This document shows, in pieces, positions 1 to 11,094 of a stretch of DNA of 64,000 nt. Source of the DNA: Telopea speciosissima (lineage: Eukaryota; Streptophyta; Magnoliopsida; Proteales; Proteaceae); assembly GCF_018873765.1 (NCBI RefSeq), contig NC_057922.1, forward strand, positions 11,049,563-11,113,562, read 5' to 3'. A program made the position numbers and the translations under genes. The first letter of the stretch is position 1. Every line of letters starts with the position of its first letter. The notes beneath the pieces are model-generated. The model was not told the DNA's origin. It saw only the letters and a list, made by a program, of their open reading frames with translations, and did no database searches.

Positions 1-493
1 CTTTCAAGTAGGTCATGTCCGTTAGTTTAGTGATGATGTCATCGGTTAATTTTGTTGTAATGCCTAAACTACCCTTTGATAGTGATGTTTGCAGATTTAT
101 AAATTCTGCAATTTATTTTCTGCTACATCTAAGCCCTACTCGAATTGGTTATTGGCTTCATCTGAGGCTCTGATTTTCTGCTACAAGTTTTGTCTTGGGC
201 TGCTTGTTGGTTATCTTTTGTAGTATTAGCCGTTTTGGAATCAAACCAGAGCCAACTTTTAGTCGGCTTTTTCACTCTCTCTTATCATTGGTGATGGAGA
301 TGGAGCAGCCAAGCTTCTTCTCAAACGATGCTAAGAATCGATCTGGGTTTTTAGGGATTATTTTAGGTAAAACATTGAAAGGGTAACTTGGTTATTTTTT
401 ATTTCATAAGTTTCAATTGAAAAGATGACAAGGGTAAAATGGACTTTTCCAATTCAACCTCTACCAGTAAACTAACACCATCAAGTTTCAAGG
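1..493. mobile_element. Mutator-like MITE, left end outside window
   Basis: The first ~90 bases and the stretch around 415-493 are imperfect reverse complements (CCGTTAGTTTAGTGATG against the complement of CCAGTAAACTAACACC; both then carry a run like ACTACCCTTT/TTTTACCCTT). This long-TIR style is typical of plant Mutator-like non-autonomous elements. The outer left end lies beyond the window, so no target duplication can be read. An open frame of 63 codons inside it resembles nothing known. Confidence 0.4.
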
Positions 494-547
494 GGTGTCA
501 AGTAATTATTTGAAAAATTGGGTGCATTAAGAAAACGGGTCATAGTT

Positions 548-563
548 GGGGGGGGGGGGGGGG
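548..563. repeat. G16 homopolymer
   Basis: Sixteen consecutive G residues; length is likely to vary between individuals or assemblies. Confidence 0.9.
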
Positions 564-1063
564 TTTACAAGATATTTCTTCTTCCTTTTTCTTAATGAAA
601 TTTTTTCATGTTTGCTTTCATGAATCTCGGGTTGATTCTTTTTTTCTTCCTTTTTAGTAACCCTTTTTGAGCTAATAACAATTATATTATGATGCTCAGA
701 TTGATGAAAACTACAATCCTTTTGTGGTATGTTGTGTTGAAATATTCAAAATTTCAAATAATTAATTAAACTGCCACATCATACACTAGATGAGAACAAA
801 AATTTGAACATGAGTTTATGGAAATTTGAAAAGTGGGTAATCCATTCCAGCTAGACCATGCCATCTCTATTCAATGGTCACATCATCTACCCATGTGGGT
901 GGATAATTTTGAGAATCCAACCATGTGAAAGAGTTACTCTCATATGTATAAAAAGGGTAGGAGGAGGAGGTTGGGCAGGCCGCTAGCCTCTTATAATTAT
1001 GAAGAACAAAATTAGGGATGTCCATTTTCCATTGGACTGAAGAATTGGTGATATATCGAAACC

Positions 1064-1480
1064 GACTAGAAACAACTCAACAGCTTGGCTTGTTGGAACA
1101 GAATTCAGACCTTAGCATTAATACGATAGGGTAACACATTGAGATCATGACAAACAGAATATGATGATCGGACAAAAGGGACTTCCACTTACCATTAATT
1201 AGAAGAATTGTGATAATAACAACCTCTGATATTTGTGATTTTGTTAGCATACCAAATATTCTCTTTGTGTAACAACCTGTATATATAGCATGATTCTCTC
1301 TTTTTGTATCTCTTTTACCCCTGTACTACAAGGCCTGACACTCGTGTAATATCAACAGGAATTAGGTGATTCACACATTACGAAAATTACCTTTATTCCC
1401 AAACTTTCAAATTGGTAATGCTGCATTGAGAGAGACTGGAAACAACAACTCATCAGCTTGGTTTGCTGAAACAGAATTCC
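1064..1480. repeat. Direct repeat upstream of aspartic protease relic
   Basis: A ~46-base segment at 1064-1110 (containing CAGCTTGGCTTGTTGGAACA) recurs at 1434-1480 (containing CAGCTTGGTTTGCTGAAACA). The pair lies in what would be the promoter of the protease relic starting at 1635, so a duplicated promoter segment is possible. Confidence 0.65.
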
Positions 1481-2042
1481 GAGAAACAAATTAAAATCCC
1501 TCTGTACCTTCCAAATCGTCTTGTACTCTATCATATCTGAACAGCTGTAAAGATTCTCCGCTCACCTTTCTCTCTAAATACAGAGCAGGAAGAACTCTGC
1601 AGTTCTCACATCTCGCTTTACACTCGATAGAATCATGGCGTTTGCTTTTAGTTCTTGCTCACCATTACCTGCAGCTCTTGTCATAGTCTTCTTCTCTGTT
1701 TACCTTGTTTCCACATTTTCTGTAGTTGAAGCCGGTGATAATGGTGGGTTCAGTGTCCATATTATCCACCGGGATGCAATGCTCTCTCCATTCTATGACC
1801 CATCTTTGACTTATTTTGAACGCCTGGAGAATGCGTACCGTCGATCAGTGTCTCGTGCCAATAATATCAAACAGTTTGCAATCATCTCTCTTCCACCTGA
1901 AATTTCGTCGCCAGTTTACCCTACTGGTGCTTAATACCTCATGATAATATCATTTGGTACTCCACCAGTGGAGAGACTCGCAACTGTTGATACGGTTAGT
2001 GATTTAATTTGGATTCAATGCAAGTCTTGCTCACAATTTGAA

Positions 2043-2226
2043 TCCTCTACTGCTGAGCTGCCTGGCAGGACCGTGCTACCTAGACACAATGTTATGCGCA
2101 ATGTCCGCCTTACCCCTGCCCAAACGCCTTGTCTGAGTGGGGGTAAGGTGGTCATTGTGTGCAGCAGCGTGTCTGGGCAGCATGCTCCTGCTGGACAGCT
2201 CGACAGCTCGACAATAGGGGATCCAA
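2043..2226. mobile_element. Foldback MITE at the palindrome centre
   Basis: Ends GAATCCTCTACTGCTGAGCTG and GACAGCTCGACAATAGGGGATC are imperfect inverted repeats, and the interior (GTCCGCCTTACCCC against the complement of GGGGGTAAGGTGGTC) also pairs. A related half-copy lies at 29752-29838, showing it is a dispersed element. It sits exactly where the protease reading frame breaks off. Confidence 0.65.
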
Positions 2227-2593
2227 ATTGTGGGCAAGGCTCACATTGAATCCAAATTAGATCACTACCTGTATAAACAGTTGCAAGTCTCTCCAATGGT
2301 GGAGTACCAAATGGTATTATCATGAGGTATGAAGCATCAGTAGGGTACACAGGCGACGAAATTTTGGGTCGAGGAGAGACGATTGTAGACTGTTTGATAT
2401 TATTGGCACGAGACATTGATCCACGGAACGCATTCTCCAGACGCTCAAAATAAGTCAAGGATGGGTCATAGAATGGAGAGAGCATTGAATCCCGGTGGAT
2501 AAACACTGGACCCACCATTATCACCGGCTTCAACTACGGAAAATGTGGAACCAAAGTAAACAGAGAAGAAGACTATGACAAGAGCTGCAAGTA
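2227..2593 (-). pseudogene. Inverted copy of CDR1-like 5' coding segment
   Basis: Read on the minus strand it encodes the end of the signal peptide, a short prosegment deletion (GPVFIHRDSML), FRGSMSRANN, then YLMIIPFGTPP and the first catalytic region. It lacks the TAA found in the plus copy at the same place, but the motif reads VYTGSDL: the catalytic Asp is Tyr. It ends in the central MITE. Because the two copies have different inactivating changes, they diverged after duplication or came from different parents. Confidence 0.8.
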
Positions 2594-2695
2594 GCTCCTC
2601 TATTAGATCCTACCAAATCATCAACCTATCGAGACTTATCATGCGAATCAGAACGATGTTATCTACTAGACGAGTATGAACGTCAATAATATAAT

Positions 2696-2990
2696 TGTTG
2701 GCGTGTATTAGGAAGCTGAGAAATCCAGCTTGGCTTCTTGGGAAGTTCATCAGTCCAGCTTGTGTGAGTTGAGTCACAACAGTCAAATTTGTATCCATTT
2801 CCTTTTCTTCCCTCTTTTGTTTTCTTCTCATATATATTGTGTCTTTGTTCCAAAAATCAATAAGAAAATAAGGAGAACTGTTTCACCGTGGATGTAGTGC
2901 TTCTACAGAAGCATGAACCACATTATATCTGTGACTCTTCATCTCTCTTTCTATATTTCTTCTTTAGTAATTCTTATTGAACTGCAAACA
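2696..2990 (+). mobile_element. Solo Ty1/copia-type LTR
   Basis: A 295-bp segment begins TGTTGGCG, ends CTGCAAACA, and is flanked by perfect 5-bp target duplications ATAAT (2691-2695 and 2991-2995). Inside, TTTCACCGTGGATGTAG and GAACCACATTATATCTGTG are the usual 3' features of plant copia LTRs. It is inserted in the protease relic between the CESERC and ACGYSY segments. Confidence 0.85.
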
Positions 2991-3211
2991 ATAATGTTCT
3001 CATAAAAAGGAAGCTTGTGGGTACAGTTACCAATATGCGGACGGATCTTTCACTAATGCCGTTCTTGCTAATGAGACATTCACCAGTCCCCTTCCCAGAC
3101 AAAATCTTTGGTTGTGGACACAACAACGGTGGCGAAGACGATTTCGATGAGCGATTAAATGGTCTAGTTGACTATGGAGGGAGGGGGTCGGCTATCACTG
3201 ATTTCACAACT

Positions 3212-3520
3212 GAAACCTTCTCTTAATGGTGCCAAGTTCTCCCTCTTTTGAGATGGAAGATGTGCCAAACACATTGAATTTTGATAGTGATGGTGTCGTT
3301 TCGGGTGATGGTGTCGTCTCCACTCTTTTGGTGACAAAGAATTTGGTTACATACTACATCGGATTCTTTGTAACTGGATTCTTTGTCACCAAACGAGTGG
3401 AGACGGCACCATCACCTGAAACGACAACATCACTACCAAGAGTCAATCTGCTTGGCACATCTTCCATCTCAGAAGGGACCAAGTAGTAGGAGAACTTGGC
3501 ACCATTAAGAGAGGGTTTCT
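3212..3520. repeat. Second palindrome, middle coding region of the protease
   Basis: CTTAATGGTGCCAAGTTCTC at about 3222 is matched by its complement near 3490-3510; the arms run through VVSGDGVVST and meet near 3366 with almost no spacer. The minus arm (NGAKFSYYLVP...VVSGDGAVST) is better preserved than the plus arm, which has lost part of the FSYYLVP segment. This palindrome duplicates a different part of the same gene from the one at 1666-2593. Confidence 0.85.
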
Positions 3521-3535
3521 GTTTGTCCCGAATGA
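3367..3535 (-). pseudogene. Inverted copy of CDR1-like middle segment
   Basis: The minus strand encodes KFSYYLVPSEMEDVPSRL, then GSDVVVSGDGAVSTRLV, matching the KFSYCLVP/VVSGDGVVSTPL region of plant CDR1-like proteases. It is open across the arm but has no start and no downstream domain. Confidence 0.75.
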
Positions 3536-3714
3536 AGGTGGTCCTCCGGATATCTTTGATCATAATAGTGGTCTCTGTTTTGCCACTTCCTGTTTTGAGA
3601 AAGTATAATGAGGGGAGTATAGAGTAGTATACAAGGCTTTGGGTCATAAAGGTTGTTTTTTTTTTTGTAATCATGGATATATATAGTGATGACGAGCATA
3701 CACAAAGAAATCAT

Positions 3715-4690
3715 CAGTCATGCTATTAGCAATTTGGTTTCAGAAAACCCAAAATAGGCTATGAGCAGCCTTCCTTAAAATTTTCCAGCCACTAGCTAGT
3801 ACAAAATAGTCCTCCATTAATCATGATATTAAACATGTGTGGCAGCAGCCCTGCCCTTTGCATTCAAGAATCATGATACCCAACATATTCTAGCATGCAT
3901 GGGTAAGTAAAATAGATGTAGTAGTATTCACCCAAAAAAAAAAAATAGATGTAGTACTAAACCATGGTATATATTTCTCTTTCTACTTCAAAACATGGAA
4001 CTAAAATTAAACTACTCAAAACAGTCCCATAATCATTAATCAAGATGTAAAACAAGATATAACAAACACTCCCCTAACTTCAAGAATTCAAACATATATC
4101 CATTTCTCTTTATTAATAACAACCCGAGACATCACTAAATCCATATATTGTTCTTGCTGACCAATTAATTCTATGGACAGGAGGAGGAAGGGAAGGTGCT
4201 GAATGATTTGTTCAAAATTGCTATTTAATTGGTATGTCTTTCACTACTATAGCGTGGGATCATGGTTACAGTATCCAGTTGCTGTCGGGCTCAAGGAAGA
4301 CTGAGCTTGGCCCTATTTTTGTCATTTAGACTATTTTGTTAGTCCAATAACATTTTTTGTGAATAGATAGATAGGCCCAAGGAGAGTTGAACTCATGACT
4401 AACTGTCACTGTCTCTTTGGGATTAACAACCAACTTCGAGTCTATCCATCTTGTTGATAGACTCTTAATTCTGTATATTTTTTCTTCTTAAATTCTAATA
4501 TGCGATAAAAAACGAATCCATTTTCTAACGCTTTTCTCCTCCCTTGAAAAAAAAAAAAAAAAGGAAAATTTTCATCTAATAATGAAAAGTTAAGAGAAGG
4601 AATCGAGAATGTGACGCATATAAATAAAGTTATATATCCCAAGGCACGTATGTTATTTTTATTTTGATTTACAATTATATTATAATGTGA
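3715..4690. other. Intergenic, nothing recognised
   Basis: AT-rich sequence with a short A-rich tract (about 3933-3943) and a small local duplication of ATAGATGTAGTA (about 3911 and 3947). No coding segment or complete element is visible. Confidence 0.5.
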
Positions 4691-4696
4691 AAAATT

Positions 4697-4860
4697 TATA
4701 TACAGGGCCAGGATGGGTTCAACCCAAGGCCTCAGCCCTAACGCAGCTCGACTCTGGCCTGGGCCTAGGAATCTCATCCCTGGCCTGCCCTGCAGGCTGT
4801 AAAGCCCAACCCAGGCCCTGCTGGGCTCAGGGCCTGGCTTGCTGGGCCAAACATGCAACC
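4697..4860. mobile_element. Fragment of GGCCC-rich TIR element
   Basis: A GC-rich block in an AT-rich region, full of GGGCCTGG/CCAGGCCC words, ending GGGCCAAACATGCAACCCTGG, which resembles the complement of the TAGGGTTGCAAGTTTGGCCC terminus of the element at 24059. It is a truncated member of the family at 24059, 26998, 30484 and 31556. Confidence 0.5.
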
Positions 4861-5478
4861 CTGGTTATTGGTTTATGGATACATACCTCTTTGGGTTATT
4901 AGGTCTGGTCTTGGGTGTATAAATGTGTATGTGAAAATTTTCTTATTGGCTTATGCCAGTAAACAGTTTGGATTTAAAAAATGAATTCAAATCAGCAAAA
5001 TAAGCCACCCGATTCCAAATAATGTTATTTTCTTTCAATATCCATTTTGAAATTGGCCATGAAAATGCATATATAGGACTGAGGTACGAGAGAGAGAGAG
5101 GGGAGATGGAGATGGAGAAGGAGGGGAGAGGGAGAGGAAAGACGGAAAATTACAAAAGAGCCCTTATCTCAAAAATTGATAAGCAATGTGGGGTGAACAA
5201 ATAAGTCTGATTACAAAAATGTATAGTAACCCAGTTGATTACAAACAGCTTTACCCTTTATTTATGGTCTATATGGTAAAGTACCACAAGGGTGGTTTTC
5301 CTTGCTCAAGGTAAAGGAGCTATTCCTTCGGCTTTGTTTGGTTAAAGGGTATATTAAGTAATGATATTTTTTTTAAAAAAATTATTTTTTATTTTTAAAT
5401 CTAAGAGATTTGGATGCAAAGTAAAGTGTACTTTTATAACCAAATTTTGAATGAATTAGAATTAATGATATAATCTTG

Positions 5479-5655
5479 GGCAAGAGAACACTACACGGGC
5501 GCGTGTGCTGCTCCTGTGCCCAGACATAGGGGCATGTGGAATGACTGTCGTGCTCCTGAGAATTTCCGTTTACCCATGGGGGCACGTCGATCATTTTGCA
5601 TGCCCTTGTGTTTGGGCGCAAGGACAATGCACCGCACACACATAGGTAGTGATCT
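5479..5655. mobile_element. Foldback MITE
   Basis: Arms pair imperfectly over ~70 bases: GTGCCCAGACATAGGGGCAT on the left against the complement of ATGCCCTTGTGTTTGGGCGC on the right. The block is much more GC-rich than its flanks. No clear target duplication was found. The overlapping minus-strand open frame is a by-product of the palindrome. Confidence 0.5.
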
Positions 5656-6920
5656 TTCTGCCTATAATCATATAAGGTAACTTAAGGTAAGGATTATAGA
5701 AACTTGTTTTCTAGGTTTGAAATTCTCATTTTCCTTAAAATCAAACGGAGTCGAATTCAAATAAATATCTCATTTCGTTTCCGTGGTGACTACAGAGGAA
5801 GAAATATCTTGGGAGCTTCAACAAGGAAATTAAGAGAATAATAATGACAATGAGAATGAGTTTTCAAAAAGCCAAGTAGGTGAGAAGGTTCCATTACTAA
5901 CCCTAACTCCAAGCCTAATAGGACTAGGAAATTTTAGCTTCATATCATAATGCCAATTCTATTCCATTGATGTGGGTGTTGTGTTTAGGTGTATGTAATC
6001 TTCTTTCAGATGGGGAGGGGGACCATGAGGAGGAGGTGTTTGTGAAGCTTCTATAAGCAAACTTCCCACAAACAACCCTTGAAGGCTTCAACTTCAAGTC
6101 AAGAGTGAGGACTTTATTGCAATGACTGTGACCTTGATGGATGATAGCCTCAACTTGCCCAACACTTTAACACTTCAACCACTCTCATCTGGTTTTTGGT
6201 TCCCCCACCCCCCACCCCCCACCACCCAGGCACCCACCAAAACAAACCTCGAAATTCTTGACTTTAAACTTTTCACTTTCATTCCCTTTTATTTTCCTTA
6301 CAATCAGATCTATCTTGCCAAACGCATGGTATTCACTATTCACTAGCTAGTTCTACAAGTAATTGAATGTCTGAAACAAGTATCACAGGCAAGACCCGGG
6401 AGCAGGGAACATTCCCCAGACGTGCGTCGAAAAATGTGCGGCATAGCTCAACCACTGGATGTCCCCTGACAGCACCCTGAACACACACCTCCTTGGAGAC
6501 GAGCTAAATTCCAAGACCCGGCAAAACAGATATTTAATTTGGATTTTTCAAATACCATTGCCATTCCTCCTAGGGGAGGTGAGTTTGACCTTAACCCTTG
6601 AGGGTTCTTGGTTTGCAGGGTCAAATACTTGCCAAAGTCAATAATCGAAATTCATTCATTCATTTATTAGTTCAATCACTACTAATTAATATCTCACCTC
6701 CTCAATAGTCAACACTAGCTAGCTAGCAATAGTATTGTAGATTTGTAGTTCACTCAAATTTATTGGACAGAGTATGATTGGTTTGGTTAGAAGATAAGGT
6801 ACTATTATTAATTGTTTGAATAGGCTTACTATAAAATTAAGAAGAAATCCAAGGTTTATGTTGGAATATATTTAAGAGCCACTTGGTTTACACTCTTGAG
6901 TTGTAATGATAATGTTTATT
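5656..6920. other. Intergenic, nothing recognised
   Basis: Contains a C-rich run near 6200-6225 and a GC-richer patch at about 6390-6530 in which AAGACCCGG occurs twice. Short open frames here show no family resemblance. Confidence 0.4.
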
Positions 6921-6921
6921 C

Positions 6922-7092
6922 CAGTCAGGTTCTTTGTCTGGTATAGTTGTCCGATTCCTCTTATAAGGGACAGAAATGACGACCTAACTCCCTATCCAAA
7001 CACACTGTCCGGATGTTATTAAGTTGTCATTTTCGCCCCTCCTATGAGAGGAACCGGACAACCAGATGAGACAGGAAACCTGACAGGAAAAA
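6922..7092. mobile_element. Foldback MITE
   Basis: AGTTGTCCGATTCCTCTTAT near 6945 pairs with the complement of ATGAGAGGAACCGGACAACC near 7043-7062, and AGAAATGACGAC pairs with the complement of GTTGTCATTTTC. The outer ends CAGTCAGGTT and AACCTGACAG are also complementary. Confidence 0.55.
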
Positions 7093-8228
7093 AATTCATG
7101 TATCCTGTGCCCCCAATGCAGAGAATATTTTTTTTTTAGTTATAGCTGCATTACTCTCCTTGTTCCACAATATATACTTTGGTTTACTTTGACAAATTAA
7201 TCTCACTTTTTAAGAAAAGTTTGCTATTATTTCAAGGACAAGGGATCCCTAGCTAGTCATTGTAATCTTGTAGAATCCATCATTGTTGTCGAGAAACATC
7301 AAAAGGGCATAGGCAGGACGGTTTTTGATCTTCCTCTTATTTTGTTTTATCTTTATTAAAAACAAGGGCAGTGTTTGTTACGTATGATTCAGATGGAACA
7401 TGCAGCATTCATTTTTGAGAAAAAATTACAACTTTTTGTTTGGATGCTTTTATCTAACTAGAATGCAGTCTTCATTGTGATCGAAATGTTCATGGGAGAA
7501 GCATTTCGTTTTGATCCAATTTAAACCTAAATTATTTGACAAAGAATTTCAACCTTTTTCAACAAATTAACATAAACGCCAAAGCTGATAGAGCTAGGCA
7601 AGTCCTTCATCGAACACATATATGGTGCTCACAATTACATGTACCAATTAGGCCAACTCATGAAGACGCGGTGCCATGTCACTGTCCCCACCCTATATTC
7701 ATCCTTTGCGCCATGTTCACATGATAGGGTTACCCAACCAAACATATATGGATCACACACATATGTGGGGGGGGGGGGGGACCCTTCACCCTTGCCTTCA
7801 CAAATAATAAATATTCTTAAATAACTGCATGTGGTAGCCTACCTCTTTATCCGTCCATCTCTATCCATCTATTATCTGAAAGAGCTTATAAAGAGCCACC
7901 GAATTCCACAACCTTTCGCTGTCTTGAACAGAGGGGATAAAAGGGAATCTCTACAAATTAACCCTGCAAATGCTGTTTTCCCATTTGAGCAGCTAACGTT
8001 CAACCATTTCATAGTTTCCCATTTCTGGAAAGACTTGTATGATATATATGCTTTCTACAAGCCCAATATTCATTGAGGTGCGGATCGGATCGAATCTTCA
8101 CAAATTTCACCTGACTCTACCTTCTCAGCCAATATCTCCCCCCTGTTCAAGATGTTTATCAAACATGAGCAGACCTGGTTCGGGTTTGGCGTCCACCCAT
8201 GGGGCAGCCGATTGGACCAGGGTGGGTC
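7093..8228. other. Intergenic, nothing recognised
   Basis: AT-rich flank with a G-homopolymer at about 7768-7780. Short open frames (7536-8233) lack recognisable domains. Confidence 0.4.
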
Positions 8229-8239
8229 TGTGAATTGAG

Positions 8240-8560
8240 GAGGTAGCGTTTTTCTCCTTTGGGTCTCTTCTCTCTCTCTCTTTGTTTCCTATTCATAGAA
8301 TGGAACACTACAATGAGGTGGGGATTGATTATATAATGAATGGGACCCATTGTTGTGATTTTAGTCTCCCTCTCTCACTTTCAATCTTATTCTTCAAGTT
8401 ACCATTATATATTTTGTGTGATTCCATCTCTTCCCGAGTATTTGTGACGTGAAATTTTTTATGAAAAAACTTTTCAAAATATCTAGAGATTATAGAAAAT
8501 CGTCAAAAATCATAAAACTCTCATAACTATTTCTGCTCGAGATTCTCTTCCGCTAGGTTG
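8240..8560. repeat. Dispersed repeat, copy 1
   Basis: CTCTCTCACTTTCAATCTT, then an AAGT...TTTGTG(G/T)GATT stretch and AAAAACTT...CAAAATAT, recur in the same order at about 22110-22260. It is likely part of a transposable element of unknown class. Confidence 0.5.
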
Positions 8561-8756
8561 ATTTTCATTTGTTTTCACACACGCACTATCATGGTTGAGA
8601 TGGGAGTGTGAACGGAGAACTCATTAACGTGGACGTCTCAACCATCCGACAGACTTTGGAGATTATTAATCAATCAAAGCAGCAGTTTGTGTAGCAATTG
8701 GCATGCGAAACGTCCATCCTATGTTAAAGATAAGCCGATAAGAACCATGAGGTGGT

Positions 8757-8776
8757 GCGTGTGCGTGTGCGTGTGC
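8757..8776. repeat. GT-rich microsatellite
   Basis: A short (GTGTGC)n-like run. The flanking open frames on both strands (8687-8989) have no recognisable domain. Confidence 0.6.
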
Positions 8777-8944
8777 TCTGCTTGTGGCACCACGGATACA
8801 CCCCTTTTCCTATTCCCCGTCTTCATCCTCTCTCTGCTTTCCCTCACTTCCGTCTCTATCTGGTTCTTGGCCCAAAGTGTTAGGGTTTCAAAAGCATTAC
8901 AAAAATCAATTTCCTTTCTAATACTGATCATAATCACCAAGCCG

Positions 8945-9760
8945 GCCAAATCAAACCGGCGAGTACCGGGGTGTGATGAGACCAGTTAAAAATCGGATCA
9001 TTCTAAATCGATTGATATCCAAATCGAAAATCAAACCGAATGAAACCAATAAAACACTTATTTAGTCTTAGGTTATGAATAAATGAATTGATTATCCATT
9101 GACTTCAATATTAGTGGTAGGATTTCTAGTTGTGAAGGGAATTGTTACAAATCAATTAGTATGAGGTTATTACTAGGGAAATTGACAATGCTTCCATTGA
9201 TCTCTTTGTTTACTGTACAAAATTAGTTGGGAAGGTGAATGATTTGATAGTAGGGTTCATTTACGATTTCGCTATCAGTTATCTTCTCAAATTAGTTATC
9301 TATTCTCATAAATAAAAAATGTATTATTGATTTGAATATTGGTTTTTTCCTTACAATGATAAATAAAGATTTTATTTGTAACAATTATTTCATTACAAAC
9401 TTTATTTATCCATTGATTTTAATATTAGTTATCTTCCCCTTATAATTTATTTCTCTTTGTTTTGATCACAACATGAACACATCAAATTAACTTCCCTATT
9501 CCTTATTGCTCTACTTGTTTGAGGGAAAGATGATTTAAAGTGTTTTATCAAATCTTTCCTCATTAAAAGTTATGAATATAAGGTTTTATTATGGTTCAAA
9601 TCCAAAAATAATTTGATTTAAATTAGTATCAACATGATATTGAAAAAATAAAATAAATCGAAATCGACCGAAAACCAAAGTTCCGTAATGATTTGGATTT
9701 GATTTCACTCATTCCTAGACTGAAATTGATTCAATCCGGCCGAAACCAGACCCCTATTTC
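8945..9760. mobile_element. Probable TIR-type repeat with AACCGA-rich ends
   Basis: The left part (AAACCGGCGAGTACCGGGGT, then AAATCGGATC) and right part (AATCCGGCCGAAACCAGACC) carry the AAACCGA/TCGGTTT-rich words typical of a common plant non-autonomous element, around an AT-rich core. Similar words continue at 9960-10280. Ends and target duplications are not resolved. Confidence 0.35.
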
Positions 9761-10314
9761 TAACCTCCAAAAATTATAAGAAATCATTATAACCTTAAAT
9801 TGAAAAGAACTTTCTCCTCTATTAAAAAATTAGAAAAAGAAGGCTACCCGTAAAAAATAAATAATCACATCTATAATGATGACCTTGCATGTACTCTCAT
9901 TGACCCTTGCCATGGTGCAGGCACTACACCACCAAACAATAAAAGTGTCAAATGTGAACTAGAATAAAAAAATCAAAATTAAAACTAAACTGAATAAGTC
10001 AAACCGAACCGAATAAAATTGTCGGTTAGCCCTAAGTATTGTATTTCAGAAACGACTAGATATGAGTCTGGATCTAGCATAAGAATCGAATTCTAAAACT
10101 GAGACCGAACCAAATTTAGATACTAGTATATTACTATATTATAATATATTTTCTAATATATTATAGCATATAATACTAATGTTAATTTGGATTTGAATAT
10201 TGAATTTGAGAACCGATTGGGTTCCACATCACAGTTTGATACAACGCTACCTAAAATCGAATCGAAACCTGATACCAAACCATTTACTACCTTACGATCT
10301 CTTGCTCCAAGTTT

Positions 10315-10331
10315 TTTTTTTTTTTTTTTTT
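10315..10331. repeat. T homopolymer
   Basis: About 17 T residues in an otherwise featureless AT-rich stretch (9761-11090) in which no gene was recognised. Confidence 0.7.
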
Positions 10332-11094
10332 GTCTTTTCGTATACTTAAATTCGTAACAAAATAGGTTTATACAATGAGGAAGGTTAACACGGCAGATCT
10401 AGACCTAGGGCTAGAACTATATTGATATAATATAGATTATCAATTAATTAATTCAAAAGAAAAATGAAATGCTGGTTTAATAGGACGTTATCAAAATTAG
10501 GTCTTAACCACATGTGCTGTATAAGTTTTGTTTTACGCATCAACCGTAAAGACATCTAGGTAGAGCATACAGAAATTGTACGCAATCTTAATACCATATG
10601 GGCTACGGTATACGGCTAATATACCCAATTACCCATCCTTTTTCCTTTTGTGTATTATAAGAAGGCACAGCAAACTCTCTAGAAATATAAAGGGATTATG
10701 TTACAGCTGTTTGTAGATAGTTCGATAGCGACTAATTCCATTTAATAATTGTTTGGGAACTGGCCCTTTTTATTATTACTCTCGCCTTTCTTGAAAGTTC
10801 ATATGCCGCCCCTGGTTTCCTCGACCCGGTCTCCACTCCGTACCCGCGTTCCCCGTTTAGAGGGAGAAAGAGCAATTAATAAAAAAAAGAACTAGCTATG
10901 TAGAGGTAATTCAGGAAATGTATGAACTCCAAACAAATGAGAGAAATGAAAAGCGACAAAAGTGACGGCACTGACCAAAGCCTGACCAACTTCTCAACAG
11001 CCTCGTAGAAATCGAGTTTTTTGACTAAACGGTTATAAAATACCGTCCTCAAAATCGCCAAACTTATAGTTGTCTATCTGAACTTTCATTAATT

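Larger units (their letters stand above)
1666..2593. repeat. ~0.93-kb imperfect palindrome of the protease 5' coding region
   Basis: The left arm (signal peptide to IQCKSCSQF) and right arm are reverse complements with scattered substitutions and small indels; GCAGCTCTTGTCATAGTCTT at 1671 pairs with the complement ending at 2588. The dyad falls at about 2130, inside a foldback MITE, so there is essentially no spacer. A transcript through it would fold into one long hairpin. Confidence 0.88.
1635..3360 (+). pseudogene. CDR1-like aspartic protease pseudogene
   Basis: The start gives a hydrophobic signal peptide followed by an IIHRD...LSPFYDPS prosegment, then the YLMIISFGTPP entry to the catalytic domain, all as in plant nepenthesin/CDR1-type secreted proteases. 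The coding region resumes at 2597 (DPTKSSTYRDLSC), at 3010 (ACGYSYQYADGSF) and about 3100-3230 (IFGCGHNNGG), in the family's order. It is dead: a TAA stop precedes YLM at about 1932; the first catalytic motif reads DTVSDL instead of DTGSDL; there is another in-frame TAA at 2687; frames shift between 2687 and 3010 and again near 3090; and the C-terminal half with the second catalytic Asp is absent. The 2043-2593 segment (MITE plus inverted copy of the 5' end) and the solo LTR at 2696-2990 interrupt it. A TATA-like CTCTAAATAC lies near 1573. Confidence 0.85.

Noticed and set aside
3505..3674. GSGKTET on the minus strand, resembling a P-loop
   Set aside because: It stands alone with no Walker B or other NTPase context, and adjoins the inverted protease fragment.
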